DNA of 64,000 nt, from assembly GCA_948735595.1 (NCBI GenBank), contig CAPXSA010000002.1, forward strand, positions 62,001-126,000. Direction: 5' to 3'. Shown here piece by piece: positions 9,234 through 17,789 of this stretch. How positions within the stretch are numbered: position 1 is the stretch's first letter; each line of letters opens with the position of its first letter. Source of the DNA: an uncultured Clostridia bacterium (GTDB lineage Bacteria; Bacillota; Clostridia; TANB77; CAG-508). The translations under genes and the position numbers were made by a program. The notes beneath the pieces are model-generated. The model searched no databases and was not told the DNA's origin. It was given only the letters and a program-made list of their open reading frames with translations.

Positions 9234-9320
9234 TTATTTATTCGAATAACTGACTAAATGGGGGCAACTGAAAGAAAATATAGGTTGATTTAACAATTAG
9301 CCTAACAAGGAGGTTGTCAA

Positions 9321-9650
9321 ATGGAAAGAAAAGAAGAGTTAGGGGCAAAGAGAAATACAGATTTAGGTTTGGGAGTAATTGCTCAAAGTTGGATACAAAG
9401 TTTTTTAAAACAAATTGCAGAAAGGCTAGAGAGAATGGAAGAAGTATTAGTAGTAGATAGAATAGAAGGAGATATTGCAGTCTGTGAAAATAGGAAAACA
9501 GGGAAAATGCAGAATATTTATAGGTCAGAATTGCCCGAAGATATTCAAGAAGGCAATATTCTAAAATGGCAAAATGGAAAATATGAGATAGATACTTCAA
9601 AGGGGATTGAAAACAGAATAGAACAAAAAATGAAAGATGTGTGGAAATAA
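9321..9650 (+). CDS. DUF3006 domain protein
   Basis: A 109-residue protein. The C-terminal 65 residues carry the DUF3006 pattern: VVDRIEGDIAVCE at residues 44-56, then YRSELPEDIQEGNIL and a short hydrophilic tail. The N-terminal 40 residues are helical. DUF3006 proteins are small beta-rich proteins of unknown function, often encoded beside ComEC-like metallo-beta-lactamase-fold proteins, as here (the next ATG is three bases after this stop). AAGGAGG precedes the ATG. The two genes are almost certainly cotranscribed and translationally coupled. Confidence 0.8.
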   Translation: MERKEELGAKRNTDLGLGVIAQSWIQSFLKQIAERLERMEEVLVVDRIEGDIAVCENRKTGKMQNIYRSELPEDIQEGNILKWQNGKYEIDTSKGIENRIEQKMKDVWK

Positions 9651-9653
9651 TTT

Positions 9654-10595
9654 ATGGGAAGAAAAATAAAAAAGCAAAGTAAGTTAATCATATACTTGTT
9701 ATCCATCATTATTGTCAGTATCTTATCTTTTGTAGGAATCGAATATGGCACAACTGAAACAGTGGGTAACACTATGCCCATTAACATTGTCAAGCCAGAA
9801 AATCTGCAAAATATAACGATTAAGATTGGTCCTACAATTACAAAAGATTTTCTATCAGAAACGAAGCAGAATTTAAAAGTGTATTTTTTTGATGTAGGAC
9901 AGGCAGATAGTATTTTAGTCATGAATGAAGGGCAAACAATGTTGATTGATGCAGGAAATAATGATGATGGAGAAATGTTAGTGCAAAATTTGAAAACATT
10001 AGGAATTGATAAAATAGACTATTTAATTGGCACACATCCACATGAAGACCATATTGGAGGGCTAGATGATATTATTAAGAACTTTGAAATAGGTACCATT
10101 TATATGCCAAAGGTACAAACGAATACAAAAACTTTTGAAGATGTATTAGATGCAATTAGCGAAAAAGATCTAAAAGTTACAACACCAAAAGTGAAAGATA
10201 CTTTTCAGGTAGGACAAGCAGAATGTCAAATTTTATCAGTGGATAATAAGGCGGAGAATTTAAACCTTGCTTCTATTGTCATTCAAATGAAATTTGATGA
10301 TATGACTTATTTATTTACAGGAGACGCTGAAAAAGAAGTAGAAGAAAAAATATTAAAAGATAATAAAGAACTAAAAGTTAATATCTTAAAAGTAGGACAT
10401 CATGGGTCAGAAACGAGCAGTAGTGAAAGATTTATACAAACCGTAGCACCTGAAATTTCAATTATTTCAGTAGGAAAGGACAATTCTTATGGGCACCCAC
10501 ATCAAGAGATATTAGATAGATTAGAAGAGGCTGATAGCAAAATTTATCGAACAGATGAAGTAGGAAATGTATTTATAGAGCAGAAAAAGAACTAA
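9654..10595 (+). CDS. Membrane-anchored ComEC-like metallo-beta-lactamase-fold hydrolase
   Basis: A 313-residue protein with one N-terminal transmembrane segment (about residues 10-30) and an extracytoplasmic MBL domain like the C-terminal part of ComEC/Rec2. It shows FFDVGQADSILV, LIDAGNN, the metal motif THPHEDHIGG (HxHxDH), FTGDAE and GHHGSETSSS. These indicate an intact dinuclear metal site. Stand-alone proteins of this kind are probably nucleases or phosphodiesterases acting outside the membrane; the substrate is unknown. The ATG overlaps closely with the DUF3006 stop and has only a weak ribosome-binding site, suggesting coupled translation. Confidence 0.85.
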   Translation: MGRKIKKQSKLIIYLLSIIIVSILSFVGIEYGTTETVGNTMPINIVKPENLQNITIKIGPTITKDFLSETKQNLKVYFFDVGQADSILVMNEGQTMLIDAGNNDDGEMLVQNLKTLGIDKIDYLIGTHPHEDHIGGLDDIIKNFEIGTIYMPKVQTNTKTFEDVLDAISEKDLKVTTPKVKDTFQVGQAECQILSVDNKAENLNLASIVIQMKFDDMTYLFTGDAEKEVEEKILKDNKELKVNILKVGHHGSETSSSERFIQTVAPEISIISVGKDNSYGHPHQEILDRLEEADSKIYRTDEVGNVFIEQKKN

Positions 10596-10624
10596 AAATA
10601 GAATGATTATGAGTGTTACAAATT

Positions 10625-10656
10625 ATACTATTGGACATGAAAAATGCCAATAGTAT
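10625..10656. terminator. Hairpin after the MBL gene
   Basis: Perfect 10-bp arms ATACTATTGG and CCAATAGTAT with a 12-base loop. There is no clear T run, so termination is uncertain. Confidence 0.4.
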
Positions 10657-10736
10657 ATTCTAAGCATTTTCTTGCAGTATTAGAACATATATCTTTTAAA
10701 TTTGTCAAAACAAATAAGTTAAAATTAATAAATATA

Positions 10737-10765
10737 TTGAAAATATGAAAAATAGTTGATATAAT
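10737..10765 (+). promoter_or_regulatory. Promoter of the MazF/PemK-like gene
   Basis: TTGAAA (10737-10742) and TATAAT (10760-10765) are spaced by 17 bases, 28 bases before the ATG. Confidence 0.75.
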
Positions 10766-10793
10766 GTAGAAAAGGCATGGAGGCTTAATATAA

Positions 10794-11294
10794 ATGAAAG
10801 AAGATATAAGTGAATTTTTAAAAGTAGCGTATAAAACTAATAGAGTTAGAAATTTAAATGAGGCTTTTGAAGAATATCCAGTAGAAGAAGAATGGCACAA
10901 AGGTAAAGTAGAAAATATATTAAGAGAAGAAGAGGCTGCTTATAACTCTAACTATGAAATTGGAGATATTGTTTTCGTAAAAGAATATCAATATTCTAAT
11001 GAGAAAAAAGGAAATAACCATTTATTTGTAATTATAGATCAAGATAATACAGCCGTTCCTATTGAAAATTTTGGAATGTTGATATCTTCAAATTTAGAAA
11101 AACTAAAATTTACTTCTAATAAATTATTAGAAAAAGATAAAATAAATCATCTTCATAAAAATAGTTTAGTAAAGACAGATATTGTATATAAAATAATGAA
11201 TGAACAAATTGCTTTTAAAATTGGAAAAGTAGATAATGAAAAGATAGAAGAATATAAGGAAAGTTTTTATAATATAGTAAAAAATAGCAATTAA
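10794..11294 (+). CDS. PemK/MazF-like protein with an N-terminal extension
   Basis: A 166-residue protein. Residues about 55-160 resemble the PemK/MazF toxin fold: YEIGDIVFVKEYQYSNEKKG and FVIIDQDNTAVPIENFG near the start of the barrel, and a C-terminal helix. The classical toxin residues are not clearly all present. The first 45 residues are helical and charged and could be an attached antitoxin-like or dimerising segment. No separate antitoxin gene is adjacent, which is unusual for MazF. It has its own promoter and a GGAGG ribosome-binding site. The family assignment is moderate; toxicity is not shown by the sequence. Confidence 0.5.
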   Translation: MKEDISEFLKVAYKTNRVRNLNEAFEEYPVEEEWHKGKVENILREEEAAYNSNYEIGDIVFVKEYQYSNEKKGNNHLFVIIDQDNTAVPIENFGMLISSNLEKLKFTSNKLLEKDKINHLHKNSLVKTDIVYKIMNEQIAFKIGKVDNEKIEEYKESFYNIVKNSN

Positions 11295-11310
11295 GTCCAA
11301 TATGATAAAT

Positions 11311-11354
11311 AAAGATACATTGCAAATAGTAAAAAATAAAGCAATGTATCTTTT
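11311..11354. terminator. Bidirectional terminator between the MazF-like gene and sigK
   Basis: AAAGATACATTGC (11311-11323) pairs with GCAATGTATCTTT (11341-11353). T and A tracts flank it on both sides, and it separates convergent genes. Confidence 0.8.
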
Positions 11355-11362
11355 CTGTACTC

Positions 11363-12062
11363 TTATTCTCTAATTTCTTTTGCTAGCTTTCCAATGGCTT
11401 TTGTTTCAATACGAGAAACATAGGAACGAGAAATTCCCATACTGTCTGCAATTTCATTTTGGGTTTGAGGCTTTTGACCACCTAAGCCAAAGCGAAGTTC
11501 TAAGATAGTTCTCTCACGAGATTTTAAGACATCTTTCATTTTTTCATAAAGTTGTTTTACTTTGAATTTCAAATCAACTTCATCTTCAATATTTCTATCA
11601 CTATTTTCTAATACCTCTTGTAATGTTACGGTATTATCGTCCTTATCTTTTCCAATAGGGTCTTCTAAGTAAACTTCAGAGTTTAATTTCTTCGTACTAC
11701 GTAGATACATTAAAATTTCGTTATCAATGCAACGAGCGACATAGGTTGCAAGTTTAATTCCTTTAGAATTATCAAAACTATTAATTCCTTTGATAAGCCC
11801 AATAGAACCAATAGAAATTAAATCATCAGGGTCGATATTAGTAGAACTGTATTTTTTTGCAATATGAGCAACTAGTCTCAAATTATGTTCAATTAAGATG
11901 TTTCTAGCTTCTTCATCACCATTTTTGAAGAGTTCTAAATATTTTTTCTCATCATCACTATTTAATGGTTCGGGAAATAAAGAATTATTTGAAATATATC
12001 CGAGTTAAGCAAACTGCAGATTGTAAAAAAGCAATAAAACTAGCAAGAGAAAGAGCCAACAT
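11363..12062 (-). CDS. sigK: Sporulation sigma factor SigK, needs +1 frameshift at CGG (12000-12002)
   Basis: Late mother-cell sigma factor. The main frame (from TTG 11881) contains sigma region 2 (LVAHIAKKY, DLISIGSIGLIKGI, LATYVARCIDNEILM) and region 4 with its helix-turn-helix (TQNEIADSMGISRSYVSRIETKA), closely matching SigK. Homology continues upstream of 11881 (FPEPLNSDDEKKYLEL, ARNILIEHNL) but that frame has no start codon and meets a stop. The expected start, ATG 12062 with GGAGGT six bases before it, reads MLALSLASFIAFLQSAVCLT and then CGG. Skipping the C joins it to GYISNNSLFPEPL, as in other SigK proteins. The total length of 700 bases is 3n+1. The shift must lie within about 17 bases, between a stop in one frame and a stop in the other. 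It may be a programmed or tolerated frameshift, a real mutation or a sequence error. Confidence 0.85.
12000..12002 (-). other. CGG +1 frameshift site in sigK
   Basis: Codon 21 of the frame starting at 12062. Context on the coding strand is TTA ACT CGG ATA, and the downstream frame resumes at GGA TAT ATT. Confidence 0.7.
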
Positions 12063-12090
12063 AAACATACCTCCAAATCGATATATAAGA

Positions 12091-12117
12091 AGTATATGTT
12101 TGGAAAATGGTAATCGT
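12091..12117 (-). promoter_or_regulatory. SigE/SigK-like sporulation promoter of sigK
   Basis: On the minus strand, CATATACT (12098-12091) is preceded at 17 bases by AC (12117-12116). This resembles the SigK consensus AC-N16/17-CATAnnnTA and the SigE -10 box. It lies just upstream of the sigK ribosome-binding site. Confidence 0.45.
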
Positions 12118-12154
12118 GCCTGACCGAAAAAAATAAAATTCTTGTGAAAAAATA

Positions 12155-12183
12155 TTGCTATTTTTTCATTTCTTTGGTATTAT
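12155..12183 (+). promoter_or_regulatory. Promoter of the host tRNA-Leu(CAA) gene, now reading into the element
   Basis: TTGCTA (12155-12160) and TATTAT (12178-12183), spaced 17 bases, end 13 bases before the tRNA. No terminator is visible between the interrupted tRNA half and the intact tRNA at 12377, so this promoter may drive the element's replacement tRNA. Confidence 0.7.
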
Positions 12184-12196
12184 GATAGAGTCATAT

Positions 12197-12237
12197 GCTG
12201 ATGTGGCGAAATTGGTATACGCACTGGATTCAAAATC
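12197..12237 (+). pseudogene. 5' half of host tRNA-Leu(CAA), split by the integrated element
   Basis: The acceptor strand GCTGATG, D-arm and anticodon arm up to ATTCAAAATC are present, then the sequence changes to unrelated AT-rich DNA. The missing 3' half (CAGCGGG to CATCAGCACCA) is found at 23810-23851. Acceptor strands GCTGATG and CATCAGC pair perfectly. Joined, the two halves make an 83-base tRNA including CCA with anticodon CAA. Confidence 0.92.
12228..12237 (+). repeat. attL core
   Basis: ATTCAAAATC, identical to the copy at 23800-23809. Left flank GCACTGG belongs to the tRNA; right flank TAAATGG belongs to the element. Confidence 0.88.
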
Positions 12238-12376
12238 TAAATGGATTTTTAAATATGTAAATCTTAAATATATTGAAAAATAGTAATGTTTAGATATTTG
12301 CTAGTGCCGAAATTAGTTCCAACATCTAACAAATATCTAACATAATTGTAAAACGCCTAATTTTTATAAAATATAT

Positions 12377-12459
12377 GTCGATGTGGCGAAATTGGTATAC
12401 GCACAGGTCTCAAAAACCTGCGGGAAACCATGTGGGTTCGATTCCCACCATCGACACCA
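12377..12459 (+). tRNA. tRNA-Leu(CAA) carried by the element
   Basis: Complete class II tRNA with encoded CCA. Acceptor strands are GTCGATG and CATCGAC, the anticodon stem CAGGT/ACCTG surrounds loop CTCAAAA (anticodon CAA), and the T-arm is GTGGG-TTCGATT-CCCAC. It has the same length and much the same sequence as the interrupted host tRNA, but differs in the acceptor and anticodon stems. The loop region reads TCTCAAAAAC instead of the attachment core ATTCAAAATC. It lies between attL and the integrase and presumably replaces the gene destroyed by integration. Confidence 0.95.
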
Positions 12460-12463
12460 TAAC

Positions 12464-13745
12464 TCAAATACCATTTGAAGATGAAGAGTTGCTTTCTTCA
12501 TTTTCTTTCTTTTTATCTGTAAGTTTAAAAGTATATTCTAAAACACTAGCAGAAATTTTTTTAGAGTTACTATCTAAATGAGCATATAAGTTTGCAGTAG
12601 TAGAAAAATTAGAATGACCAAGCCACTCTTGAATCGATTTCATAGGAATATTTTTAGCAAGTAATAAACTAGCACAAGAATGTCTTAAATCGTGGAAACG
12701 AATATGCCTCATATTATTTTTATCAAGCAATATACTAAAATGTTGTGTAACATAGTCAGGTCTTACAATATTTCCATCAGGTTTAACAAAAACATAATTC
12801 AAATATTTTTTATTATAACTATTACCAAAAGCTTTTTTGAAGGATTGTTGTTTTTCTTTTGCGTCTAAAAGCATATTTGCAATATCATCAAATAAAGGCA
12901 AAGTTCTATAACTAGACTTGTTTTTTGTTCTATCTTTTCCTTCAATTTTTCTATTATTACCATCTGTATTTGTAATTGTAATAGTGTGTTTAATAGTAAT
13001 TGTTTTATTTTCAAAATCAAAAGAATCCCATTGTAAGCCTAAAACTTCACTTCGTCTTAATCCATAAAAAGCAGTAATCAAAATAATAAGTTCTAGTGAG
13101 TCATTTTTAGATATTTCAAATAACTTATTTAATTCACTTTCATTATAGAAGCTATTAATGAATTGCCCGTTTTTTAGGTCTTTGTACTTTATCAGCAGGA
13201 TTACTCACAATAACATTCATTTTAAATGCATAATCTAAACATTTTCTTATAATAGCATGATGGTGTATTACTGTATTTGCAGTAAGATTATATTTTTCCA
13301 TCAATTCATTATAAAAATTTTGAATATGAATAGGCTCTAAATCTTTTAATTTTATAGGATGTTCTAAAAAATATCTCTTTATGTGATTATTAGCCTGTTG
13401 CCTATAAGAAGTAAAAGTTGAACTTTCTATTGTGTGTTGTACAATTTTTAGCCAATAAAAAAGATACTCTATAAATAGAATATCAGTTGTATTATTTGTA
13501 TTTGAGTTTGTTTCTGCTTTATCTAATGTCTTTAGTTGTAATTCTTTTTCTAATTTTTCTCTTAATTGTTCTGCGACTACTAAAGCTTGTTTCTTATTAC
13601 CTCGTTCTTTTAGTCCTGTGGAACGCCAAGGCAGATGTCTTTTTCCATTTTCATCATAATACTCTAAAACAGCTTGATAAATACCATTTCTAACTTGCAG
13701 ACAACTTACAGATACTTTGTTTACTTGTAAATTTTCTGTTACCAA
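12464..13745 (-). CDS. int: Tyrosine integrase, needs +1 frameshift at CGG (13167-13169)
   Basis: Site-specific recombinase of the Tn916/phage type that should catalyse integration and excision at the tRNA-Leu core. The N-terminal frame (13745-13155) holds the AP2-like arm-binding domain (YQAVLEYYDENGKRHLPWRSTG) and the core-binding SAM-like domain. The C-terminal frame (up to 12464) has the catalytic Arg in GLRRSEVLGL, HDLRHSCASLLL, and WLGHSNFSTTANLYAHLD with the nucleophilic Tyr. The N-terminal frame stops just after PKK-CGG. Skipping the C of CGG gives PKK-GQFINSFYNESELNK, which restores a normal 426-427-residue integrase. The total length is 3n+1 bases. A TTG start with AAGGAG upstream fits. 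An alternative explanation is an extra A in the A6 run before CGG. Confidence 0.88.
13167..13169 (-). other. CGG +1 frameshift site in the integrase
   Basis: Codon 193 of the upstream frame. Context on the coding strand is CCT AAA AAA CGG GCA, and the downstream frame resumes at GGG CAA TTC. Confidence 0.65.
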
Positions 13746-13815
13746 ATTTAACTCCTTTCCGATGTAACAGACTAAATTAATTTACTATTGATTTTTTCGT
13801 AGTAAATATAATAGC

Positions 13816-14022
13816 CTAAACACTCTTTTTTACTAAATAATTTATAACGCAATGTTTAGGGATTTTATATTCTCTACCAACTTTTATAGATTGAATAGTC
13901 TTTTGCTTTACTAACCTATAAGCAAGAGTTATACCTATGCCTAGCATTTCTGCTAATTGTTTTACAGTTACTACATCTTTATATGCAGTAAACATTACTT
14001 TGTTTAAATCAGTATTTTCCAT
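13816..14022 (-). CDS. xis: Excisionase-type DNA-binding protein
   Basis: A 68-residue winged-helix protein of the Tn916 Xis/MerR-like excisionase family, with VVTVKQLAEMLGIGITLAYRLV (helix-turn-helix) and the wing sequence IKVGREYKIPK. It would bend DNA at the attachment sites and steer the integrase toward excision. It lies directly upstream of int on the same strand, the usual recombination module order, and has a strong AAGGAGG ribosome-binding site. Confidence 0.88.
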   Translation of the reverse strand: MENTDLNKVMFTAYKDVVTVKQLAEMLGIGITLAYRLVKQKTIQSIKVGREYKIPKHCVINYLVKKSV

Positions 14023-14132
14023 AAACTTAACCTCCTTAAAAAATTCACAATAGCAAATAAAAATTTCACTATATGTATGCGTATTGCGTTTTTGAGAGAG
14101 GTCAATATCTCATACTTGTTTTTCTTCAAAAA

Positions 14133-14561
14133 TTAATAAGCTTTTGCACTAATTCTTCGTGGTAAATCAATAGATGCTTTAATACCTCTTTGCATAATAT
14201 ATTGATTTTTCTTACTATCATAGCGATAAATACTAGAATTAGCTTTTTTACAGGCATAGTCGGAAAGTGGATGAGCATTATACGAAAGCTCTATTGCATC
14301 TTGCTTTTGAAGTTCTAATAATTGTTCATAAATTATATCTTTTTTAGAACTTCTAACATAATTCTTTTGATATTCTGCCTGTGCAATTTTTCTTTTTTCT
14401 GCATTAATAGATTTCCTAGAACTTTTTTCTTGCTCATATCTTCCATCTTCCTTAATAGTTTTAGAAATATATTGTTGAGAAACATTTATAATATCAGCGA
14501 TTTCCTTTTGTTTCAAATGTTTATTAAAATATAAATCTAAAATTTGATTTTTTTTATCCAA
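14133..14561 (-). CDS. Small helix-turn-helix protein of the element
   Basis: About 142 residues. The N-terminal 45 residues form a sigma-70-region-4-like or transposase-like helix-turn-helix (KQKEIADIINVSQQYISKTI), followed by a basic helical region and an unassigned C-terminus. It is probably a transcription or recombination regulator of the element. I prefer the TTG at 14561, because the in-frame ATG at 14579 overlaps the AAAGGAGG ribosome-binding site. It is read toward xis-int. Confidence 0.65.
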   Translation of the reverse strand: MDKKNQILDLYFNKHLKQKEIADIINVSQQYISKTIKEDGRYEQEKSSRKSINAEKRKIAQAEYQKNYVRSSKKDIIYEQLLELQKQDAIELSYNAHPLSDYACKKANSSIYRYDSKKNQYIMQRGIKASIDLPRRISAKAY

Positions 14562-14828
14562 AAGATTTCCTCCTTTCATTTAGTTGTATTTTTGTTTGTT
14601 GATTTTTAGATACAAAAATCCTAAGGACTTTTAGGTAAAATTTCCAAACAAAACTTGACTATTATCTATAAAGACTATATAATAGTAATAACTTGATAAA
14701 TATTATCAATTATAAAATGTAATATGATAACTCTACCAACAATTACTATACGCATATAATATAGTAATAATTCGTGCTTGTCAAGTATTACATATAAATT
14801 TTTTAAAAAAAATTTTGGGAGAGTGAAG

Positions 14829-15731
14829 ATGAGAAAGAATAATACAGGAAATTTCAAGACTTTTTGGTTTAAATATAGTGATTATGAATTAAAAGAAATA
14901 GATAAATTTACATATATAACACCAAAGGAAGACTCTAAAGCCCAAATGTATGACCCATTTAATGTTTCTGACAGTATATTAGTAGATATACTACTGATAG
15001 GAAGAGATGTAGAAAATGATGAATTAAAATTAGCAGAAGAGAAAATTATAGACTTTGTAAAGAAATATGGGTTATTGGGAGAATTAACATATTTGCCATT
15101 AAATACAGATATTGTAAAACAAAGTAAAGTATACTTACCTGCAGGAAATGTAGTTTGTAATAAAGAAACATTAACTGCAGGAGAATACATAAGGCTATTT
15201 CTAAAATGTGAAAAGAAACAAAAAGTTACAATAAAAGAAAATTCAAAAGGAGAAATTTTAGAATTATCAATAGAAAATGAAGCAAATCCACTTGCTTTTA
15301 TAGATAGACCAGGAGAATATGCAGTAGTATTTTCAAAAGCCTATTCAGAAGGTATAGTTTGGATTATGGATTATGCAAGAAGATTATATTTAACATTTGA
15401 AGCAATAGAAAATTATAGTAAAGTAGAAAATGCTTATACAAGGCAAAAATATGATAATTACATAGAAAACTTTAATGCCTCAAAGATTGCTTGTAGAATA
15501 TTAATGCATAGTAATAAAGAATACCCACCTGTTTTAGAGTGGAACTTTAATTCTCTAAAACTTGCAATAGATACAATGTTTGCATTAAATGAGACAAGCG
15601 AAAGAAAAACAGTAAAAATGTGTAAGCACTGTGGCAAACCTTTTGCTTCAGATAATTTAAAAGCAGAATATTGTAGTCCACAATGTAGAAATCAAGCTAA
15701 TGTTTATAAAAGTAGAGCGAAGAATAAATAG
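14829..15731 (+). CDS. DUF6076-like protein with C-terminal zinc ribbon
   Basis: A 300-residue protein. The first 250 residues show no motif I recognise. The C-terminal 35 residues contain two Cys pairs, CKHCGKPF and YCSPQCRNQ, followed by a basic tail (VYKSRAKNK). This is a zinc ribbon typical of DUF6076-type proteins found on clostridial mobile elements, with no established function. The chosen ATG at 14829 has GGGAGAG upstream. It is the first gene of a rightward operon that includes the defence-like genes. Confidence 0.6.
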   Translation: MRKNNTGNFKTFWFKYSDYELKEIDKFTYITPKEDSKAQMYDPFNVSDSILVDILLIGRDVENDELKLAEEKIIDFVKKYGLLGELTYLPLNTDIVKQSKVYLPAGNVVCNKETLTAGEYIRLFLKCEKKQKVTIKENSKGEILELSIENEANPLAFIDRPGEYAVVFSKAYSEGIVWIMDYARRLYLTFEAIENYSKVENAYTRQKYDNYIENFNASKIACRILMHSNKEYPPVLEWNFNSLKLAIDTMFALNETSERKTVKMCKHCGKPFASDNLKAEYCSPQCRNQANVYKSRAKNK

Positions 15732-15747
15732 TTATAGGAGAAATATT

Positions 15748-16806
15748 GTGAATGAGGAAAATTTAAGGAAATTTGTATCAATGATAATACAAGATTTAAG
15801 GGCTAAAAACTATGATGATATTATACAATTAATAAAAAGCTCTGAATACTTTTTAGAAATTCAATATCATGATAATTGGAATGGTGGAGTTGATTATTAT
15901 AATTTAGAATTTTACATAGATTATAGTGAATTAGTTCAAATAGGTAATAAAAAAGAATCTTATGAAGCAATAATATATGAATCTGTAAATAAAATTTTAG
16001 ATGACGAAACTATAGTTATAAACGCAGTATCCATAAAAGCTAAAATAAAACAATTTATTGATTGGAAAGCTATAGCTCCAAAAGAAAATAAATCTACTGT
16101 AATTGAAAAGTTAACTAAAGAGAAATCTGTATTAATAGCAACAGGAACAGGAATTACTTCAATTAAGGATGGTAATACTAACGAAGATTATAAAAAATTG
16201 CATAAAGAATTAAAAGAAATATTAAAGCAAATCTGCTTAGAGCATACTAATTCATATAACGATTTATGGGAATGGTATAGTGACTATAATGAAAAAGGTC
16301 TAACTTCATATCAAAGTAGAAGAAATTTTATAAAAGATATGTATCAACCATTATTCGATGCAATAGAAAATTCTGCAATCGAAGAAAATAAACTTATTAG
16401 ATATGAGCCTACTGGATGGGATAAAGTAGATGAAGCTGTATATAAAATGAGAGATACATTATCAAAGGCTTTAATTACAGAAGATTATCAAGCAGTAGGA
16501 ATGTATGGAAGAGAAATATTAATTTCTTTAGCTAAGATTGTATTTGATAAAGAAAAACATGAGTCTGTAGATGGTATAGAAATTGGAAATAGTGATTCAA
16601 AAAGAATGTTAGAGGCATATATTAATTATTGTTTAAAGCAACATAGAAGTAATCCTAGAGAAATTAAATTTGCCAAATCTTCTATAGATTTTTCAAATGA
16701 ATTAACTCATAATAGGACAGCAAATTTAATGGATGCAGAATTATGCTATACAGCAGTTATATCCACAGTGAATATTATAAGAACTATAAATAAATATAAT
16801 ATATAA
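15748..16806 (+). CDS. Abortive-infection-like protein with C-terminal HEPN-type domain
   Basis: A 352-residue protein starting at GTG 15748, seven bases after AGGAG. The N-terminal 115 residues are mixed alpha/beta. The C-terminal 120 residues are all-helical and fit the HEPN-like domain of abortive-infection-type proteins (QAVGMYGREILISLAKIVFD, SKRMLEAYINYC and FSNELTHNRTANLMDAELC). HEPN domains are often RNases, but a clean RxxxxH catalytic motif is not obvious, so enzymatic activity is uncertain. It begins 17 bases after the preceding gene and 25 bases before the HipA-like kinase, so it is likely part of one operon. Confidence 0.55.
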   Translation: MNEENLRKFVSMIIQDLRAKNYDDIIQLIKSSEYFLEIQYHDNWNGGVDYYNLEFYIDYSELVQIGNKKESYEAIIYESVNKILDDETIVINAVSIKAKIKQFIDWKAIAPKENKSTVIEKLTKEKSVLIATGTGITSIKDGNTNEDYKKLHKELKEILKQICLEHTNSYNDLWEWYSDYNEKGLTSYQSRRNFIKDMYQPLFDAIENSAIEENKLIRYEPTGWDKVDEAVYKMRDTLSKALITEDYQAVGMYGREILISLAKIVFDKEKHESVDGIEIGNSDSKRMLEAYINYCLKQHRSNPREIKFAKSSIDFSNELTHNRTANLMDAELCYTAVISTVNIIRTINKYNI

Positions 16807-16830
16807 AACTATATAGATTGGAGAAATTAA

Positions 16831-17782
16831 ATGTTTGAAGTTAAAAACTTTGATAACTGGATAGAGGATAAAATTTCTGGGAAGTTTGGTAGTGGTGCAA
16901 GTGAGAAAATATGGCTTATTAATCCAGAAACTAATGAAAAGGGACTTTTCAAATTCCCAAAAGTTAAAAGTGATGGAACAATAACTGGAGAATACTGGGC
17001 TGAGAAGCTTGCTACCGAAATTGGAAAGTTAATAGGTGTAGAATGTGCAAAAGTAGATATTGGAACATATAAACGGAAGAATTGGCTCAATGAGTTATAG
17101 TATTATGAATTATAAACCTTTTGATGAATATACAAATTTATTAGAAGGTGTGGAATTTATACAATCGAAATATCCTTATTATGATAAAGATAAATTAGAG
17201 GATTTATATTCTAATAGTAAATACTCAATACAAATGATAGAAAATAGTTTAAATGGAATAATAGATATTGATATATTTTATAGAATTATTATATTTGATA
17301 TTTTGATAGGAAATAGTGATAGACATCATAGTAATTGGGCAATTATAGCAAAAGGAACAGTATATAAGATGTCTGAAGATATGATTGATATATTTTTTAA
17401 TTATGACATATGTCCATTATATGATAATGGATCATCATTATGTGCATATGAAGATAATAATGATATAGAAATATTTTTTAGAGATAAAATGAAATTTGAA
17501 GCATTAGTAAATACAAAATCAAAATCTGCTATTGGATGGGAAAACAAAAGACCGATTAGACATTTAGAACTATTAAAAAAGTTGAAAGAAACAGCTTATA
17601 ATGGTACAATAATGTATATTGAAGCTATAAAGAACAATATTAATGAAAATAGCATTAATAAAATACTGAATGAATGTAATAACACTATAATAAATGAAGA
17701 TATGAAAAGACTGATTAAGTTGTATCTTCTAGAGAGAAGAAAAAGGATGTTAGAAATATATAACTTGAAAGATGAGGTGTAA
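16831..17782 (+). CDS. HipA/CtkA-like Ser/Thr kinase, needs +1 frameshift at CGG (17074-17076)
   Basis: Toxin-type protein kinase of the HipA superfamily. The first frame (16831-17100) carries the N-lobe, including GKFGSGASEKIWLI and GLFKFPK. The second frame carries the C-lobe with the catalytic motif GNSDRHHSNWA and the metal-binding PLYDNGSSL. Frame one ends after Y-K-CGG. Skipping the C gives Y-K-GRIGSMSYSIMNY, which joins smoothly to the C-lobe and matches the glycine-containing segment expected in this family. The total length is 3n+1 bases. HipA kinases phosphorylate tRNA synthetases or other targets; the target here is unknown. It is adjacent to a HIRAN/HipS-like gene. Confidence 0.75.
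17074..17076 (+). other. CGG +1 frameshift site in the HipA-like kinase
   Basis: Codon 82 of the frame starting at 16831. Context is TAT AAA CGG AAG, and the downstream frame resumes at GGA AGA ATT. A stop closes the downstream frame six codons before the site. Confidence 0.68.
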
Positions 17783-17789
17783 AAGAAAG

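Noticed and set aside
11363..12062. sigK broken by a skin-type element
   Set aside because: The adjacent mobile element is bounded by att repeats inside tRNA-Leu, not inside sigK. The sigK defect is a single extra base.
12375..12581. 68-codon open frame over tRNA-Leu
   Set aside because: It overlaps the tRNA and the integrase 3' end on the other strand, with no ribosome-binding site.
13160..13175. Classical -1 programmed frameshift on the A-rich run of the integrase
   Set aside because: The downstream frame is reached by +1, not -1, from the upstream frame.
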